A DNA stretch of 64,000 nt from Cellulophaga sp. HaHa_2_95 (GTDB taxonomy: Bacteria; Bacteroidota; Bacteroidia; Flavobacteriales; Flavobacteriaceae), in NCBI RefSeq assembly GCF_019278565.1, contig NZ_CP058988.1:558001-622000 (forward strand). The letters are read 5' to 3'. Numbering within the stretch: the stretch's first letter is position 1; each line of letters opens with the position of its first letter. The translations under genes and the position numbers were made by a program. Positions 37,303 to 46,963 of this stretch are shown in pieces. The notes under the pieces were generated by a model. The model ran no database searches and had not been told where the DNA came from. It saw only the letters and a list, made by a program, of their open reading frames with translations.

Positions 37303-37347
37303 ATAACAAACCCATTTACAATGGTTGAATAGTAAAGTGTTTGTTAT
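37303..37347 (+). repeat. Nested inverted repeats (possible structured RNA)
   Basis: Outer nine-base arms ATAACAAAC (37303-37311) and GTTTGTTAT (37339-37347) enclose a small hairpin CCATT-TAC-AATGG (37312-37324). It is followed by the terminator at 37357. Could be a 3' UTR element or part of a small RNA. Confidence 0.4.
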
Positions 37348-37356
37348 GTTCCCCTA

Positions 37357-37395
37357 AAAGGGCATTTTGGAAGCAATTTCAAATGCCCTTTTTTC
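37357..37395 (+). terminator. Strong intrinsic terminator after the small locus
   Basis: Perfect 11-base arms AAAGGGCATTT (37357-37367) and AAATGCCCTTT (37381-37391) with a T tail. It ends whatever transcript covers 36.9-37.3 kb. Confidence 0.8.
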
Positions 37396-37487
37396 ATGTT
37401 TAATAATGCCGAGTCAAATTAATTTATAACTAGCATTAAAGAATAGAGTTTTTTGCCCTAAATTGTTTGGCAGATTATCTCAGCCAA

Positions 37488-38939
37488 ATGAAAATCACCA
37501 GAAAAACATTGGCCCTACTATTGGGTCCCTTATTATACTTATTTTTTTATAATTCAAGTCCGCCTTCAGGCATGTCTAATGATGCCTATGTAATGGTGGG
37601 AATTACACTTTGGATTGCCGTTTGGTGGATTACTGAGGCAGTGCCTATTGCGGTAACTTCTTTATTGCCTATAATATTATTTCCTCTTTCAGGAATCCTA
37701 GACGTGGGTGCTACTACTTCTGCTTACGGTGATAAATATGTATTTCTGTATTTAGGAGGATTTATTCTTGCGATTGCTATAGAAAAGTGGAACCTTCATA
37801 GGCGTATTGCTATTAATATTATCAATTTAATAGGAACCAATATTTATAGAATTATTCTAGGGTTTATGGTGGCCACGGCATTTCTTTCTATGTGGATCTC
37901 AAATACGGCAACTGCTGTAATGATGCTACCTATGGGGATGTCTATCGTATCAGAATTAAAAGACAATCCAAATACGGAAGCCAACGAAAACAGTATTTTC
38001 GGTAAAACCTTAATGTTAAGTATCGCTTATGCGGCATCTATTGGGGGGATTGCTACACTTATAGGAACTCCGCCTAATTTAGTTTTTGCGGGCTTTGTAG
38101 AAAAAACATATGGGATAGAAATTTCTTTTTGGCAATGGATGAAGTTTGGTTTGCCTATTTCTGTTCTATTGCTCGGAATCGCATGGTTCTATTTAACGCG
38201 TGTAGCATATACTTTTAAGCAAATAGAATTTCCTGGAGGTAAAAAAGAAATACAAAGGCTTAAGAAGGAATTGGGTCCTATGAAAAAAGAAGAAAAGGCT
38301 GTTCTTTTTGTTTTTATTCTTACTGCATTATGCTGGATTTTTAGAGCCTATTTACTTCAGAAATTTATTCCTAAAATAGATGATACTGCGATTGCTATTG
38401 CCGCTGCAATACTTTTATTTATTATTCCATCGAGCAAAAAAGAAGCGTTAATCATTTGGGAAGATGCGGTTAAAATACCATGGGGAATCATTTTATTATT
38501 TGGTGGTGGTATGGCACTTGCTTCTGGATTTCAAATTACAGGTTTGGCGGCATGGCTCGGGGCTCAAATGGGGTTGTTGCAAGGGCTATCATTATTCTTA
38601 TTAGTTCTTTTTATTATTGCGGCTGTTAATTTTTTAACCGAGGTAACTTCAAATTTGGCAACAGCGGCTATGCTTATGCCAATTTTGGCGCCCATGGCTA
38701 TGCAATTAGCTGTTAATCCGTTTATTTTAATGGTAGCAACAACACTTGCGGCGTCTTGTGCTTTTATGCTGCCTGTAGCTACACCGCCAAATGCCGTGGT
38801 ATTTGGTTCTGGCTACCTTAAAATTTCAGATATGATAAAATCTGGATTTTGGTTAAATATCATTTCAGTATTGCTGCTTACCCTTATGGTATATTATGTA
38901 CTACCACTACTTTGGGATTTAGATAGTTTAATGCCTTAG
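37488..38939 (+). CDS. SLC13/DASS-family anion:sodium symporter
   Basis: A membrane transporter of about 483 residues with 11 or more helices. The two DASS substrate/sodium motifs are visible: SNTATAVMMLP in the first half and the TEVTSNLATAA region with ATPPNAVVFGSG in the second. Such proteins import sulfate, phosphate or di/tricarboxylates with sodium; specificity cannot be set from sequence by eye. The ATG at 37488 is preferred over an in-frame TTG at 37467. Convergent with the TauE-type gene, two bases apart. Confidence 0.88.
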   Translation: MKITRKTLALLLGPLLYLFFYNSSPPSGMSNDAYVMVGITLWIAVWWITEAVPIAVTSLLPIILFPLSGILDVGATTSAYGDKYVFLYLGGFILAIAIEKWNLHRRIAINIINLIGTNIYRIILGFMVATAFLSMWISNTATAVMMLPMGMSIVSELKDNPNTEANENSIFGKTLMLSIAYAASIGGIATLIGTPPNLVFAGFVEKTYGIEISFWQWMKFGLPISVLLLGIAWFYLTRVAYTFKQIEFPGGKKEIQRLKKELGPMKKEEKAVLFVFILTALCWIFRAYLLQKFIPKIDDTAIAIAAAILLFIIPSSKKEALIIWEDAVKIPWGIILLFGGGMALASGFQITGLAAWLGAQMGLLQGLSLFLLVLFIIAAVNFLTEVTSNLATAAMLMPILAPMAMQLAVNPFILMVATTLAASCAFMLPVATPPNAVVFGSGYLKISDMIKSGFWLNIISVLLLTLMVYYVLPLLWDLDSLMP

Positions 38940-38941
38940 TT

Positions 38942-39697
38942 TTATTTAAAGAGAATCAGCAAAGCGCCTAATGCGGTTAGTATTAGAATCATTTTTCGGT
39001 AAAAATCATCTTTAATTATTTTAACCAAGCGCACTCCAACAAATAAGCCGATAATAATTCCAGGAACTAATTTTAAATTGATGAGGAGCGTATCTGTTGT
39101 AATTGTTTTCCAAACGAAGATGTGAAACGGTAACTTAAATACATTGACAATAAAAAATAACCAAGCGGCAGTGCCTATAAATTCATTTTTAGGCAAGCGC
39201 ATCGCTAAGAAAAATATATTAGAAAATGCACCAGCCAAATTTCCAATCATAGTGGTGATACCTGCCATGACACCTGTAAATCCAGCAAAGGCCCAGTGAG
39301 TAGGTACGGATTTACTCTTTCTCCTGTCCCACCAGTACATCATTAGTACACTACCCAGAATTATAAAAGCCATTCCAAATTTAAAAGCTTCCTCATCCAA
39401 GTCTTTCCCGATAACCACGCCCATAAGTACTCCAGAAATCATCCAAGGTAAAAACCGGATAATATACTTCCATTGCGCATGTCTGTTGTAATAAATAACG
39501 GCAAAAATATCACCAATAATAAGTAAAGGAACAATGAGGCCTGTAGATTCTCTTGCGCCAAAAGCAATAGCCATTAATGTTACAATGATGATTGCAATTC
39601 CTTTAATGCCCGATTTTGAAATTCCTAAAATAATAGCAGCTAAAAAGGCTAAAATCCAAGAAGATTGAGGAATTGTTGTAGAAAGGGTTAAATACAT
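38942..39697 (-). CDS. TauE/SafE-family membrane protein
   Basis: A 251-residue protein with about eight hydrophobic helices in two repeats, typical of TauE/SafE (DUF81) exporters. The repeat signatures GISKSGIKG and GNLAGAFSN are seen. Family members export sulfite, sulfoacetate or other small organic anions. The neighbouring DASS symporter could point to sulfur anions, but no sulfur genes are nearby. Confidence 0.86.
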   Translation of the reverse strand: MYLTLSTTIPQSSWILAFLAAIILGISKSGIKGIAIIIVTLMAIAFGARESTGLIVPLLIIGDIFAVIYYNRHAQWKYIIRFLPWMISGVLMGVVIGKDLDEEAFKFGMAFIILGSVLMMYWWDRRKSKSVPTHWAFAGFTGVMAGITTMIGNLAGAFSNIFFLAMRLPKNEFIGTAAWLFFIVNVFKLPFHIFVWKTITTDTLLINLKLVPGIIIGLFVGVRLVKIIKDDFYRKMILILTALGALLILFK

Positions 39698-39775
39698 GAA
39701 AACTGTTGCTCTGTGGTTTACAAAAGTATTGTAAAATAATTAACTTTAAAGGCAGACATACTAATTCCTAATCCC

Positions 39776-40867
39776 ATGAAAGAGAGAATTGCAGCGGTAG
39801 ATATATTTAGAGGAATGACAATTGTATTAATGATATTGGTGAATAATCCAGGTACCTGGGCTAGTGTGTATACACCGTTTTTACATGCAGATTGGCATGG
39901 ATATACCCCAACTGATATGGTGTTTCCATTCTTTATATTTATTGTAGGAACATCAATTTTCTTTGCGTACAGTACTAAAAAGAGTAGTGTAGCGACTTAC
40001 AAGAAAATAACAATTCGCAGTCTTAAATTAATAGGCTTAGGTTTGTTTTTGGGTGCTTTTACTTTGACCTTCCCATTTGTCAAGGATTTTTCTGAGATTC
40101 GTTTTCCTGGTGTATTGCAGAGAATTGGTGTCGTATTTTTTATTACTTCAATCCTATTTTTGAATTTTAATTGGAAACAATTAATGGCCGTTACAGCGCT
40201 AATTCTTGTAGGATATTGGGTGGTAATGGGCTTCATTCCTGTAAACGGAATAGCATCAACTTTTAATAGAGCTCCTAATAATTTAGCTAATTATGTAGAT
40301 TTAAAGCTTTTGGGAACCCATATGTGGAAAGATGATTATGATCCTGAAGGAGTGTTAAGTACAATTCCAACGGTAGCAAGCTGCCTTTTAGGAGTATTCA
40401 CGGGGCAGATCTTACGTACAAAGCGGCAAAATAAAACAACTATATTAATGGTGCTCGGGAGTGCTTTGTTACTTCTTGGCCATGTGTGGGATTTCGTTTT
40501 TCCGATAAATAAAGCGTTATGGTCTAGTAGTTTTGTATTGGTAAGTGCTGGTTGGGCTAACCTAATTTTAGCACTAATTTATTATATTACAACTATTAGA
40601 AAAGTGCAATTTGGGACGATGTTTAACTATGTAGGAGCCAATGCAATAACGGTATTTTTCTTATCCAGTTTTGTAGGTAAGTTATTTGGTTTGATACATG
40701 TTGGTACGGCTAACATTACTCTAAAATCATGGCTCTTTACGACGTTTTACGTTCGTGATTTTTTGCCTGCAGAACTCTCTTCTTTTTTATATGCCTTCAC
40801 GATTATGAGCTTTTATTGCCTGATCGCTTTTATGCTTTACAAAAGACAAATTTTTATTAAAGTGTAG
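39776..40867 (+). CDS. HGSNAT/DUF5009-like membrane acyltransferase
   Basis: A 363-residue membrane protein with about ten helices. It starts with the typical AAVDIFRGMTIVLMILVNNPG and a conserved FLHADWHGYTPTDMVFPFF, matching heparan-alpha-glucosaminide N-acetyltransferase-like/DUF5009 proteins. The His in LHADWHG is the family's likely acetyl carrier. It may acetylate amino sugars across the inner membrane; substrate unknown. Its end abuts the DUF2007 gene. Confidence 0.82.
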   Translation: MKERIAAVDIFRGMTIVLMILVNNPGTWASVYTPFLHADWHGYTPTDMVFPFFIFIVGTSIFFAYSTKKSSVATYKKITIRSLKLIGLGLFLGAFTLTFPFVKDFSEIRFPGVLQRIGVVFFITSILFLNFNWKQLMAVTALILVGYWVVMGFIPVNGIASTFNRAPNNLANYVDLKLLGTHMWKDDYDPEGVLSTIPTVASCLLGVFTGQILRTKRQNKTTILMVLGSALLLLGHVWDFVFPINKALWSSSFVLVSAGWANLILALIYYITTIRKVQFGTMFNYVGANAITVFFLSSFVGKLFGLIHVGTANITLKSWLFTTFYVRDFLPAELSSFLYAFTIMSFYCLIAFMLYKRQIFIKV

Positions 40868-40908
40868 TGGCTATTCAATTAGAATGTGTAGTTTTATTTG
40901 AAACAAGA

Positions 40909-41157
40909 ATGATTATGATAGATAGCGAAAAATATACAAAGATATACAGTGGTACCCAGGTAGGAGTGATTCTCTTAAAAGGATTATTTGAAGAGGCAGG
41001 TATTCCATACATTGAAAAAAACGAACAAAATTCGGGAGTGATTGCTGGTTTTGTAGGAGGCACCCCTTCAACAATATCCTTAGCGGTACTGGAGAAAGAT
41101 AAAGAAAAGGCACAAGTTATTATTGCGGGTTATGAAAGCGGAGTAGCTAAAAACTAA
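40909..41157 (+). CDS. DUF2007 (putative signal-transducing) small protein
   Basis: An 82-residue protein of the DUF2007 type: IYSGTQVGVILLKGLFEEAGIPYI is the typical alpha/beta start, followed by a Gly-rich middle and a final helix. I choose the ATG at 40909; a GTG at 40867 touching the previous stop codon would add 14 residues outside the family. Its stop overlaps the end of the convergent ribE by four bases. Function unknown. Confidence 0.75.
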   Translation: MIMIDSEKYTKIYSGTQVGVILLKGLFEEAGIPYIEKNEQNSGVIAGFVGGTPSTISLAVLEKDKEKAQVIIAGYESGVAKN

Positions 41158-41744
41158 GACCTATTGGCCATTAGTTTTGCCACATATTTCCCTATAACAT
41201 CAAACTCAAGATTTACGATAGTTCCTTTTTTATAGGTATTAAAACGGGTGTGCTCATAGGTGTAAGGGATTATAGCGACACTAAAAGTATTTGCGCCAGA
41301 ATTAATCACTGTTAGGCTGGTTCCGTCAATAGTGATAGATCCTTTTTCTATTGTAGGGTTGTTCAGTGCAGCATCATATTCAAAAGTAAATACCCAGCTA
41401 CCTTCTTTTTCTTCTATAAGGATACAAGACCCAATTTGATCAACGTGTCCTTGAACAATATGGCCGTCTAGTCGAGAACCTAAAATCATGGCGCGTTCTA
41501 AATTTACTTTGTCACCCACCTTTAATTCATCGAGGTTGGTTTTCTGTAAAGTTTCATCAATAGCGGTTACGGTATAAGAATCGTCTTTTACGGCCACAAC
41601 AGTCAAGCAAACACCATTATGAGATACACTTTGGTCTATTTTAAGATCAGGAGTAAGAGAAGACTTCACAGTAATGTGTAAATTTGTGTCTTCTTTCTTT
41701 AATGTCTTTACTTCTCCTAAAGTTTCAATTATTCCTGTAAACAT
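41154..41744 (-). CDS. ribE: Riboflavin synthase alpha subunit
   Basis: Riboflavin synthase dismutates two 6,7-dimethyl-8-ribityllumazine molecules to riboflavin. The 196 residues begin MFTGIIETLG, the diagnostic N-terminus, and contain two lumazine-binding repeats (GVCLTVV in the first, SLTVINSG in the second, with GHIVQGHVDQ between). It is transcribed alone, diverging from pdxA across 58 bases. No FMN riboswitch is visible upstream. Confidence 0.96.
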   Translation of the reverse strand: MFTGIIETLGEVKTLKKEDTNLHITVKSSLTPDLKIDQSVSHNGVCLTVVAVKDDSYTVTAIDETLQKTNLDELKVGDKVNLERAMILGSRLDGHIVQGHVDQIGSCILIEEKEGSWVFTFEYDAALNNPTIEKGSITIDGTSLTVINSGANTFSVAIIPYTYEHTRFNTYKKGTIVNLEFDVIGKYVAKLMANRS

Positions 41745-41802
41745 GTGTCGTTTTAATTAACTAGTTTTGTGCTGTAAAATTACTATAAACCCATAAGATA
41801 TC

Positions 41803-42858
41803 ATGGAGGAAAGACAAAAAATAAAAGTAGGGGTTTCTATTGGCGATTTAAATGGAATAGGTTGTGAGGTAGTATTGAAGACTTTTGAAGACAATCGAAT
41901 GTTAGATTTCTGTACTCCTGTGATTTTTGCATCTAATAAAACAATATCATACCAAAAGACAGAGCTTAAGTTAGATATTAATTATCATGGGGTTCAAGAA
42001 GCTTCAAAAGCTTTGGATGGTAAGATTAATGTGGTTAATGTATGGCGTGAAATTCCGAATATTAAGTTTGGAGAAGCTACTGCAGAAGCAGGTGATTTTG
42101 CTATCAAATCTTTAAAAGCAGCGGTTCAAGCTCTAAAAGAAGGAGCGATAGATGTTTTAGTTACCGCGCCTATAAATAAGAACAACATACAAGCTGAGGA
42201 TTTTAAATTCCCAGGGCATACAGATTTTCTTGCTCAAGAATTAGAAGGAGAGAGTCTGATGTTTATGATCACGGACGACTTGAAAGTAGGTTTACTCACA
42301 GATCATATTGCCGTTAAAGATGTTGCCGCAGCAATAACACCAGAATTAATAAAAAGCAAAGTAGCGACCATAGAGCAGTCTTTAAAAGTAGATTTTGGAA
42401 TCTCTAAACCTAAAATAGCGATATTAGGTATCAATCCACATAGTGGTGATAATGGTATTATTGGTAAAGAGGATGATGATACTTTAAAACCAGCTATTAA
42501 AGAACTTTCAGATAGCGGGAGCCTAGTTTTTGGCCCTTATTCAGCAGATAGCTTTTTTGGATCTGATGGATATAAGAGTTTTGATGCTATTTTGGCGGCA
42601 TATCACGATCAAGGGTTAATTCCGTTTAAAACCTTATCATTTGGTAGAGGTGTAAATTACACGGCAGGATTAAATAAAGTACGCACGTCTCCAGATCATG
42701 GTACTGCCTATGAAATAGCAGGAAAAGGAAAAGCAGATCATAGCTCATTTGAAGAAGCTGTTTTTAAGGCGATAGAGATCTTTAGAAATAGAAAAGAATA
42801 CAGCGAGCTAACGGCAAATCCTCTTAAAAAGTCAAGATTAAAAAGAGAATTTAGATAA
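41803..42858 (+). CDS. pdxA: 4-hydroxythreonine-4-phosphate dehydrogenase PdxA
   Basis: PdxA oxidises 4-phosphohydroxy-threonine in the DXP-dependent route to pyridoxal phosphate. The 351-residue protein has the metal-binding His sites PGHTDFLA and AYHDQGLIPFK, the conserved VTAPINK and the C-terminal TSPDHGTAYEIAGK. Start ATG at 41803. pdxA followed by DUF177 and rpmF is a usual Flavobacteriaceae order. Confidence 0.96.
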   Translation: MEERQKIKVGVSIGDLNGIGCEVVLKTFEDNRMLDFCTPVIFASNKTISYQKTELKLDINYHGVQEASKALDGKINVVNVWREIPNIKFGEATAEAGDFAIKSLKAAVQALKEGAIDVLVTAPINKNNIQAEDFKFPGHTDFLAQELEGESLMFMITDDLKVGLLTDHIAVKDVAAAITPELIKSKVATIEQSLKVDFGISKPKIAILGINPHSGDNGIIGKEDDDTLKPAIKELSDSGSLVFGPYSADSFFGSDGYKSFDAILAAYHDQGLIPFKTLSFGRGVNYTAGLNKVRTSPDHGTAYEIAGKGKADHSSFEEAVFKAIEIFRNRKEYSELTANPLKKSRLKREFR

Positions 42859-42941
42859 ATAAGTCGAGCGAGAAATAATTTTTAGCTAATTTTATTAGTA
42901 AATACAGCCCTTGAACGCTATTTTACAAAAAAAGCTAAAAA

Positions 42942-42972
42942 GTTGGGTTTTAGTAAAATAATAGTATCTTTG
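42942..42972 (+). promoter_or_regulatory. Promoter of the DUF177-rpmF unit
   Basis: TTG at 42942-42944 and a perfect TATCTTTG box at 42965-42972 with a 20-base spacer, the Bacteroidota -33/-7 arrangement. The following TGCACCCGCC is typical of strongly expressed flavobacterial genes. Confidence 0.65.
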
Positions 42973-43014
42973 CACCCGCCTTTACGTGGCAGGAGCACTA
43001 AATAAGTGTCAAAC

Positions 43015-43551
43015 ATGAAGAAGCATAAAGAGTTCGTGATTCCTTTTTCAGGATTGAAGCAAGGAAGGCATGAATTTAATTTTGAAATAGACAATACGTT
43101 CTTTGAATCTTTTGAATACGATGAGTTTAATAGCGCTGCCATTAATTTAGCAGTGGTATTAAATAGATCTAGTACCATGTTAGAGTTAGAGATAGCTGCG
43201 AAGGGTACTGTAAATGTTTATTGTGATGTTACGAATGAACCTTATGACCAACCTATAATGGCAGATTTAGAACTGCTAGTTAAATTTGGTGATGAGTTTA
43301 ATGATGACAATGATGAAATTCTGATACTTCCTCACGGAGATTTTCAGGTAGATATTTCGCAATATGTTTATGAAATGATCGTTTTAGCAGTGCCGCTAAA
43401 AAAAGTTCACCCTGGAATAGAGGACGGAACTTTAAAGTCAGCAGCATTGGATAAACTAGAAAAGTTGCATCCAAAAGAAGTAAAAGAAAATAAAAATAAA
43501 GAAACGGATCCTCGTTGGGATTCATTAAAAAAGTTATTAACGGATAAATAA
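43015..43551 (+). CDS. DUF177 (YceD-like) protein
   Basis: A 178-residue acidic protein of the DUF177/YceD family. It shows NVYCDVTNEPYDQP, in which only one of the four classical zinc-type Cys remains, and the DISQYVYEMIVLAVPL block followed by the basic/charged tail with DPRWDSLKKL. DUF177 genes precede rpmF in most bacteria and are thought to act in ribosome or 23S rRNA processing. Start taken at ATG 43015; a GTG at 43006 would add three residues. Confidence 0.88.
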   Translation: MKKHKEFVIPFSGLKQGRHEFNFEIDNTFFESFEYDEFNSAAINLAVVLNRSSTMLELEIAAKGTVNVYCDVTNEPYDQPIMADLELLVKFGDEFNDDNDEILILPHGDFQVDISQYVYEMIVLAVPLKKVHPGIEDGTLKSAALDKLEKLHPKEVKENKNKETDPRWDSLKKLLTDK

Positions 43552-43560
43552 GTTTTAAAA

Positions 43561-43758
43561 ATGGCGCATCCAAAACGGAAGATTTCCAGAACAAGAAGAG
43601 ATAAAAGAAGAACACATTATAAGGCTGTTGCCCCTACTCTTGCAAAAGATCCAACAACTGGTGAAATGCATTTGTACCACAGAGCACACTGGCATGAAGG
43701 TAAATTATACTACAGAGGCCAAGTTTTAATTGATAATACAGAAGAAGCAGTTGCTTAA
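43561..43758 (+). CDS. rpmF: 50S ribosomal protein L32
   Basis: A 65-residue basic protein with [19 protein letters not shown], the L32 signature. The zinc-binding Cys pairs of zinc-type L32 are absent (it is the C-minus form), as in most Bacteroidota. It lies ten bases after DUF177 and ends before a terminator. Confidence 0.97.
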   Translation: MAHPKRKISRTRRDKRRTHYKAVAPTLAKDPTTGEMHLYHRAHWHEGKLYYRGQVLIDNTEEAVA

Positions 43759-43782
43759 TTAACTTCTGATATAAGTATATGG

Positions 43783-43813
43783 ACTCCCACTTGCAAAAGT
43801 TGGGAGTTTTTTT
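43783..43813 (+). terminator. Terminator after rpmF
   Basis: Seven-base stem ACTCCCA/TGGGAGT (43783-43789 and 43801-43807) followed by seven T residues. Confidence 0.8.
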
Positions 43814-43932
43814 ATGACAGCAATCCAAAATCTCAAAAACAAGTCTTTTTAAGATAAAAAGTCGCAAAAAATCACTAATTTTCACCAAATTTGTGGCTTT
43901 TTTAAAGATTTTAAGCACAAAAACGTTTCTAA

Positions 43933-44931
43933 ATGGGTAAACTATCAGCGGCCATCACGGCGGTAGGGGCTTATGTTCCAGAGTTTGTAATGACTAACAA
44001 AATGTTAGAAGATCTAGTGGATACTAATGATGAGTGGATCACTACTAGAACAGGCATAAAAGAAAGAAGAATACTAAAAGAAGAAGGAGCTGGTACGTCT
44101 TATATGGCGATTAAAGCTGCGGAAGATTTAATAAAGAAAAGGGGTATAGACCCTAAAGAAATAGATTTAGTGCTCGTAGGTACGGCTACTCCAGATACTT
44201 TGGTAGCTTCTACAGCAGCATTTGTAGCCTCAGAAATAGGAGCGACCAATGCTTTTGCTTTTGATTTGTTGGCGGCATGTTCAAGCTTCTTATTTGGAAT
44301 GTCTACAGCAGCAGGTTTTATAGAATCTGGAAAGTATAAAAAAGTGCTTTTAATAGGGGCAGATAAAATGTCATCTATTATTGATTATAAAGATAGAACT
44401 ACCTGTATTATTTTTGGAGATGGCGCAGGAGCTGCACTTTTTGAACCTAATGAAGAAGGTTTAGGGATGCAGGATGAATATTTACGTTCTGATGGAAACG
44501 GGAGAGCTTATTTAAGCATGAATGGTGGAGGATCTATCATGCCTGCTACGGAAGAGTCGGTTAAAAACAAACAACACTATATTTTTCAGGACGGTAAAAC
44601 CGTATTTAAGTTTGCTGTATCTAATATGGCAGATGCTGCAGCAGAAATCATGGAACGCAATTCATTAACACATGATGATATTGCCTGGTTGGTACCACAC
44701 CAAGCCAATAAGCGTATCATAGATGCTACAGCGAACAGAATGGGCTTAGATCATGATAGTGTGATGATGAATATCCAACGGTATGGAAATACGACATCAG
44801 CTACTTTACCGTTATTATTAAACGATTACGAGAAGCAGTTGAAAAAAGGGGACAACTTAGTTTTTGCAGCTTTCGGAGGTGGATTCACGTGGGGATCTAT
44901 CTATTTAAAATGGGCATATAACTCAAAATAA
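43933..44931 (+). CDS. fabH: Beta-ketoacyl-ACP synthase III
   Basis: FabH condenses acetyl-CoA (or branched acyl-CoA) with malonyl-ACP to start fatty-acid synthesis. The 332 residues contain the Cys-His-Asn triad: Cys in LLAACSSFLFG (about 113), His in VPHQANKRI and Asn in YGNTTSATLP. The start ATG at 43933 gives the family length. It leads the fabH-accB-accC run. Confidence 0.96.
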   Translation: MGKLSAAITAVGAYVPEFVMTNKMLEDLVDTNDEWITTRTGIKERRILKEEGAGTSYMAIKAAEDLIKKRGIDPKEIDLVLVGTATPDTLVASTAAFVASEIGATNAFAFDLLAACSSFLFGMSTAAGFIESGKYKKVLLIGADKMSSIIDYKDRTTCIIFGDGAGAALFEPNEEGLGMQDEYLRSDGNGRAYLSMNGGGSIMPATEESVKNKQHYIFQDGKTVFKFAVSNMADAAAEIMERNSLTHDDIAWLVPHQANKRIIDATANRMGLDHDSVMMNIQRYGNTTSATLPLLLNDYEKQLKKGDNLVFAAFGGGFTWGSIYLKWAYNSK

Positions 44932-44962
44932 CAATATCAACTATATATTAAACTAGAATTCG

Positions 44963-45451
44963 ATGGATATTAAAGAAATTCAAAGCTTGATTAAATTTGT
45001 AGCCAAATCTGGTGCTAGCGAAGTTAAATTAGAGATGGAAGACATCAAAATAACGATTCGCACAGGAGCAGTTGGTCCTGAACCAGCTACTTATGTTCAA
45101 CAGATACCAATGGCACACAACCCAATGGTACCTGCAGCGCCTGCACCTGCACAAGAAGGAACTCCTTCAGTAGAAATTGCAGCAAAAGCAGAAGTTAATG
45201 ATGATGATAAATACATCACTATTAAATCTCCAATTATTGGTACATTTTACAGAAAAGCATCTCCAGAAAAACCAGTTTTTGTTGAGGTAGGTAGTGTCAT
45301 AAATAAAGGTGATGTGCTTTGTGTTATTGAAGCGATGAAGTTATTTAACGATATTGAATCTGAAGTTTCAGGTAAGATTGTTAAAGTTTTAGTAGACGAT
45401 TCTTCACCAGTAGAATTTGATCAACCATTATTCTTGGTAGATCCATCATAA
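44963..45451 (+). CDS. accB: Acetyl-CoA carboxylase biotin carboxyl carrier protein
   Basis: AccB carries biotin between carboxylase and carboxyltransferase. The 162 residues have an N-terminal helical part, a Pro/Ala-rich linker and a biotinyl domain with EAMKLFNDIE, the biotin-accepting Lys being in EAMK. It is 31 bases downstream of fabH and 89 bases upstream of accC. Confidence 0.96.
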   Translation: MDIKEIQSLIKFVAKSGASEVKLEMEDIKITIRTGAVGPEPATYVQQIPMAHNPMVPAAPAPAQEGTPSVEIAAKAEVNDDDKYITIKSPIIGTFYRKASPEKPVFVEVGSVINKGDVLCVIEAMKLFNDIESEVSGKIVKVLVDDSSPVEFDQPLFLVDPS

Positions 45452-45540
45452 GAAGTTTTAGATACTTAAATTTTAAGTGGTTGTCGTCAACCATTTAAAA
45501 TCATTTAAAATTTAGGATTCAACTAACAAAATTTCAAAAG

Positions 45541-46890
45541 ATGTTTAAAAAGATATTAATTGCAAATAGAGGAGAGATTGCACTGCGTATTATCAGAACT
45601 TGCCGCGAAATGGGAATTAAAACTGTTGCAGTTTATTCTAAGGCAGATGAAGAAAGTTTGCATGTACGCTTTGCAGATGAAGCAGTATGTATTGGCCCAG
45701 CTCCTAGTAGCGAGTCTTATTTAAAAATACCTAATATTATAGCAGCTGCAGAAATTACAAACGCCGATGCTATTCACCCAGGATATGGGTTTTTATCTGA
45801 AAATTCTAAATTTTCAAGAATTTGTGCAGAACACGATATTAAATTTATTGGTGCCTCTGGGGATCAAATAGATAAAATGGGTGATAAAGCTACTGCAAAG
45901 GAAACAATGAAAGAAGCGGGTGTACCATGTGTACCTGGTTCTGAAGGTTTACTTAAAGATATTGCCGATGCGAAGAAGGTTGCTAAAAAAATGGGATATC
46001 CTGTTATGATTAAAGCAACTGCCGGTGGTGGTGGTAAAGGAATGCGTGCAGTTTGGAGTGAAGATAAGATAGAAGATCTTTTCAACAGCGCTGTTCAAGA
46101 AGCTAAAGCTGCCTTTGGGAATGGTGGTATGTACATGGAAAAACTTATTGAAGAGCCAAGACATATCGAGATTCAAATTGTGGGTGATCAATACGGAAAA
46201 GCATGTCACTTGTCAGAAAGAGATTGTTCTGTGCAAAGACGTCACCAAAAGCTTACGGAAGAAACACCTTCTCCTTTCATGACCGATAAGTTAAGAGAAG
46301 AAATGGGTGCCGCAGCAGTAAAAGCTGCTGAGTTTATAAAATATGAAGGTGCGGGTACTATAGAATTTTTGGTAGATAAACACCGAAATTTCTATTTTAT
46401 GGAAATGAATACACGTATTCAGGTAGAGCATCCAATTACAGAACAAGTGATAGATTACGATCTAATTCGTGAGCAAATTCTTGTTGCTGCCGGTGTGCCA
46501 ATTTCTGGTAAGAATTACTTGCCAAAATTACATTCTATTGAATGTAGAATTAATGCAGAAGATCCGTATCATGATTTTCGCCCTTCACCAGGAAAAATTA
46601 CAACATTACATACTCCAGGAGGTCATGGTATTCGTTTAGATACGCACGTTTATAGTGGGTATACCATACCACCAAACTATGACTCTATGATCGCAAAATT
46701 AATTACCACTGCTCAAACTAGAGAAGAGGCAATTAATAAAATGAAGCGTGCATTAGATGAGTTTGTTATTGAAGGAATTAAAACAACAATCCCTTTTCAC
46801 AGACAATTAATGGATCATCCAGATTATTTGGCAGGAAACTACACCACCAAATTCATGGAAGATTTTAAAATGGATCCTCCTAAGGAATAA
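45541..46890 (+). CDS. accC: Acetyl-CoA carboxylase, biotin carboxylase subunit
   Basis: AccC carboxylates biotin on AccB with ATP and bicarbonate. The 449-residue ATP-grasp enzyme shows [16 protein letters not shown], the Gly-rich loop [11 protein letters not shown], and [11 protein letters not shown] with catalytic residues. Normal length. Ends before a strong terminator. Confidence 0.97.
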   Translation: MFKKILIANRGEIALRIIRTCREMGIKTVAVYSKADEESLHVRFADEAVCIGPAPSSESYLKIPNIIAAAEITNADAIHPGYGFLSENSKFSRICAEHDIKFIGASGDQIDKMGDKATAKETMKEAGVPCVPGSEGLLKDIADAKKVAKKMGYPVMIKATAGGGGKGMRAVWSEDKIEDLFNSAVQEAKAAFGNGGMYMEKLIEEPRHIEIQIVGDQYGKACHLSERDCSVQRRHQKLTEETPSPFMTDKLREEMGAAAVKAAEFIKYEGAGTIEFLVDKHRNFYFMEMNTRIQVEHPITEQVIDYDLIREQILVAAGVPISGKNYLPKLHSIECRINAEDPYHDFRPSPGKITTLHTPGGHGIRLDTHVYSGYTIPPNYDSMIAKLITTAQTREEAINKMKRALDEFVIEGIKTTIPFHRQLMDHPDYLAGNYTTKFMEDFKMDPPKE

Positions 46891-46898
46891 ATAAAATG

Positions 46899-46931
46899 AA
46901 AAACTCCGGCGCTATGCCGGAGTTTTTGTTT
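46899..46931 (+). terminator. Strong terminator after accC
   Basis: Twelve-base arms AAAAACTCCGGC (46899-46910) and GCCGGAGTTTTT (46916-46927), loop GCTAT, with further T residues. Confidence 0.88.
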
Positions 46932-46963
46932 TGTAAGTATTTTAAAAAAATCAAGCGATAACT

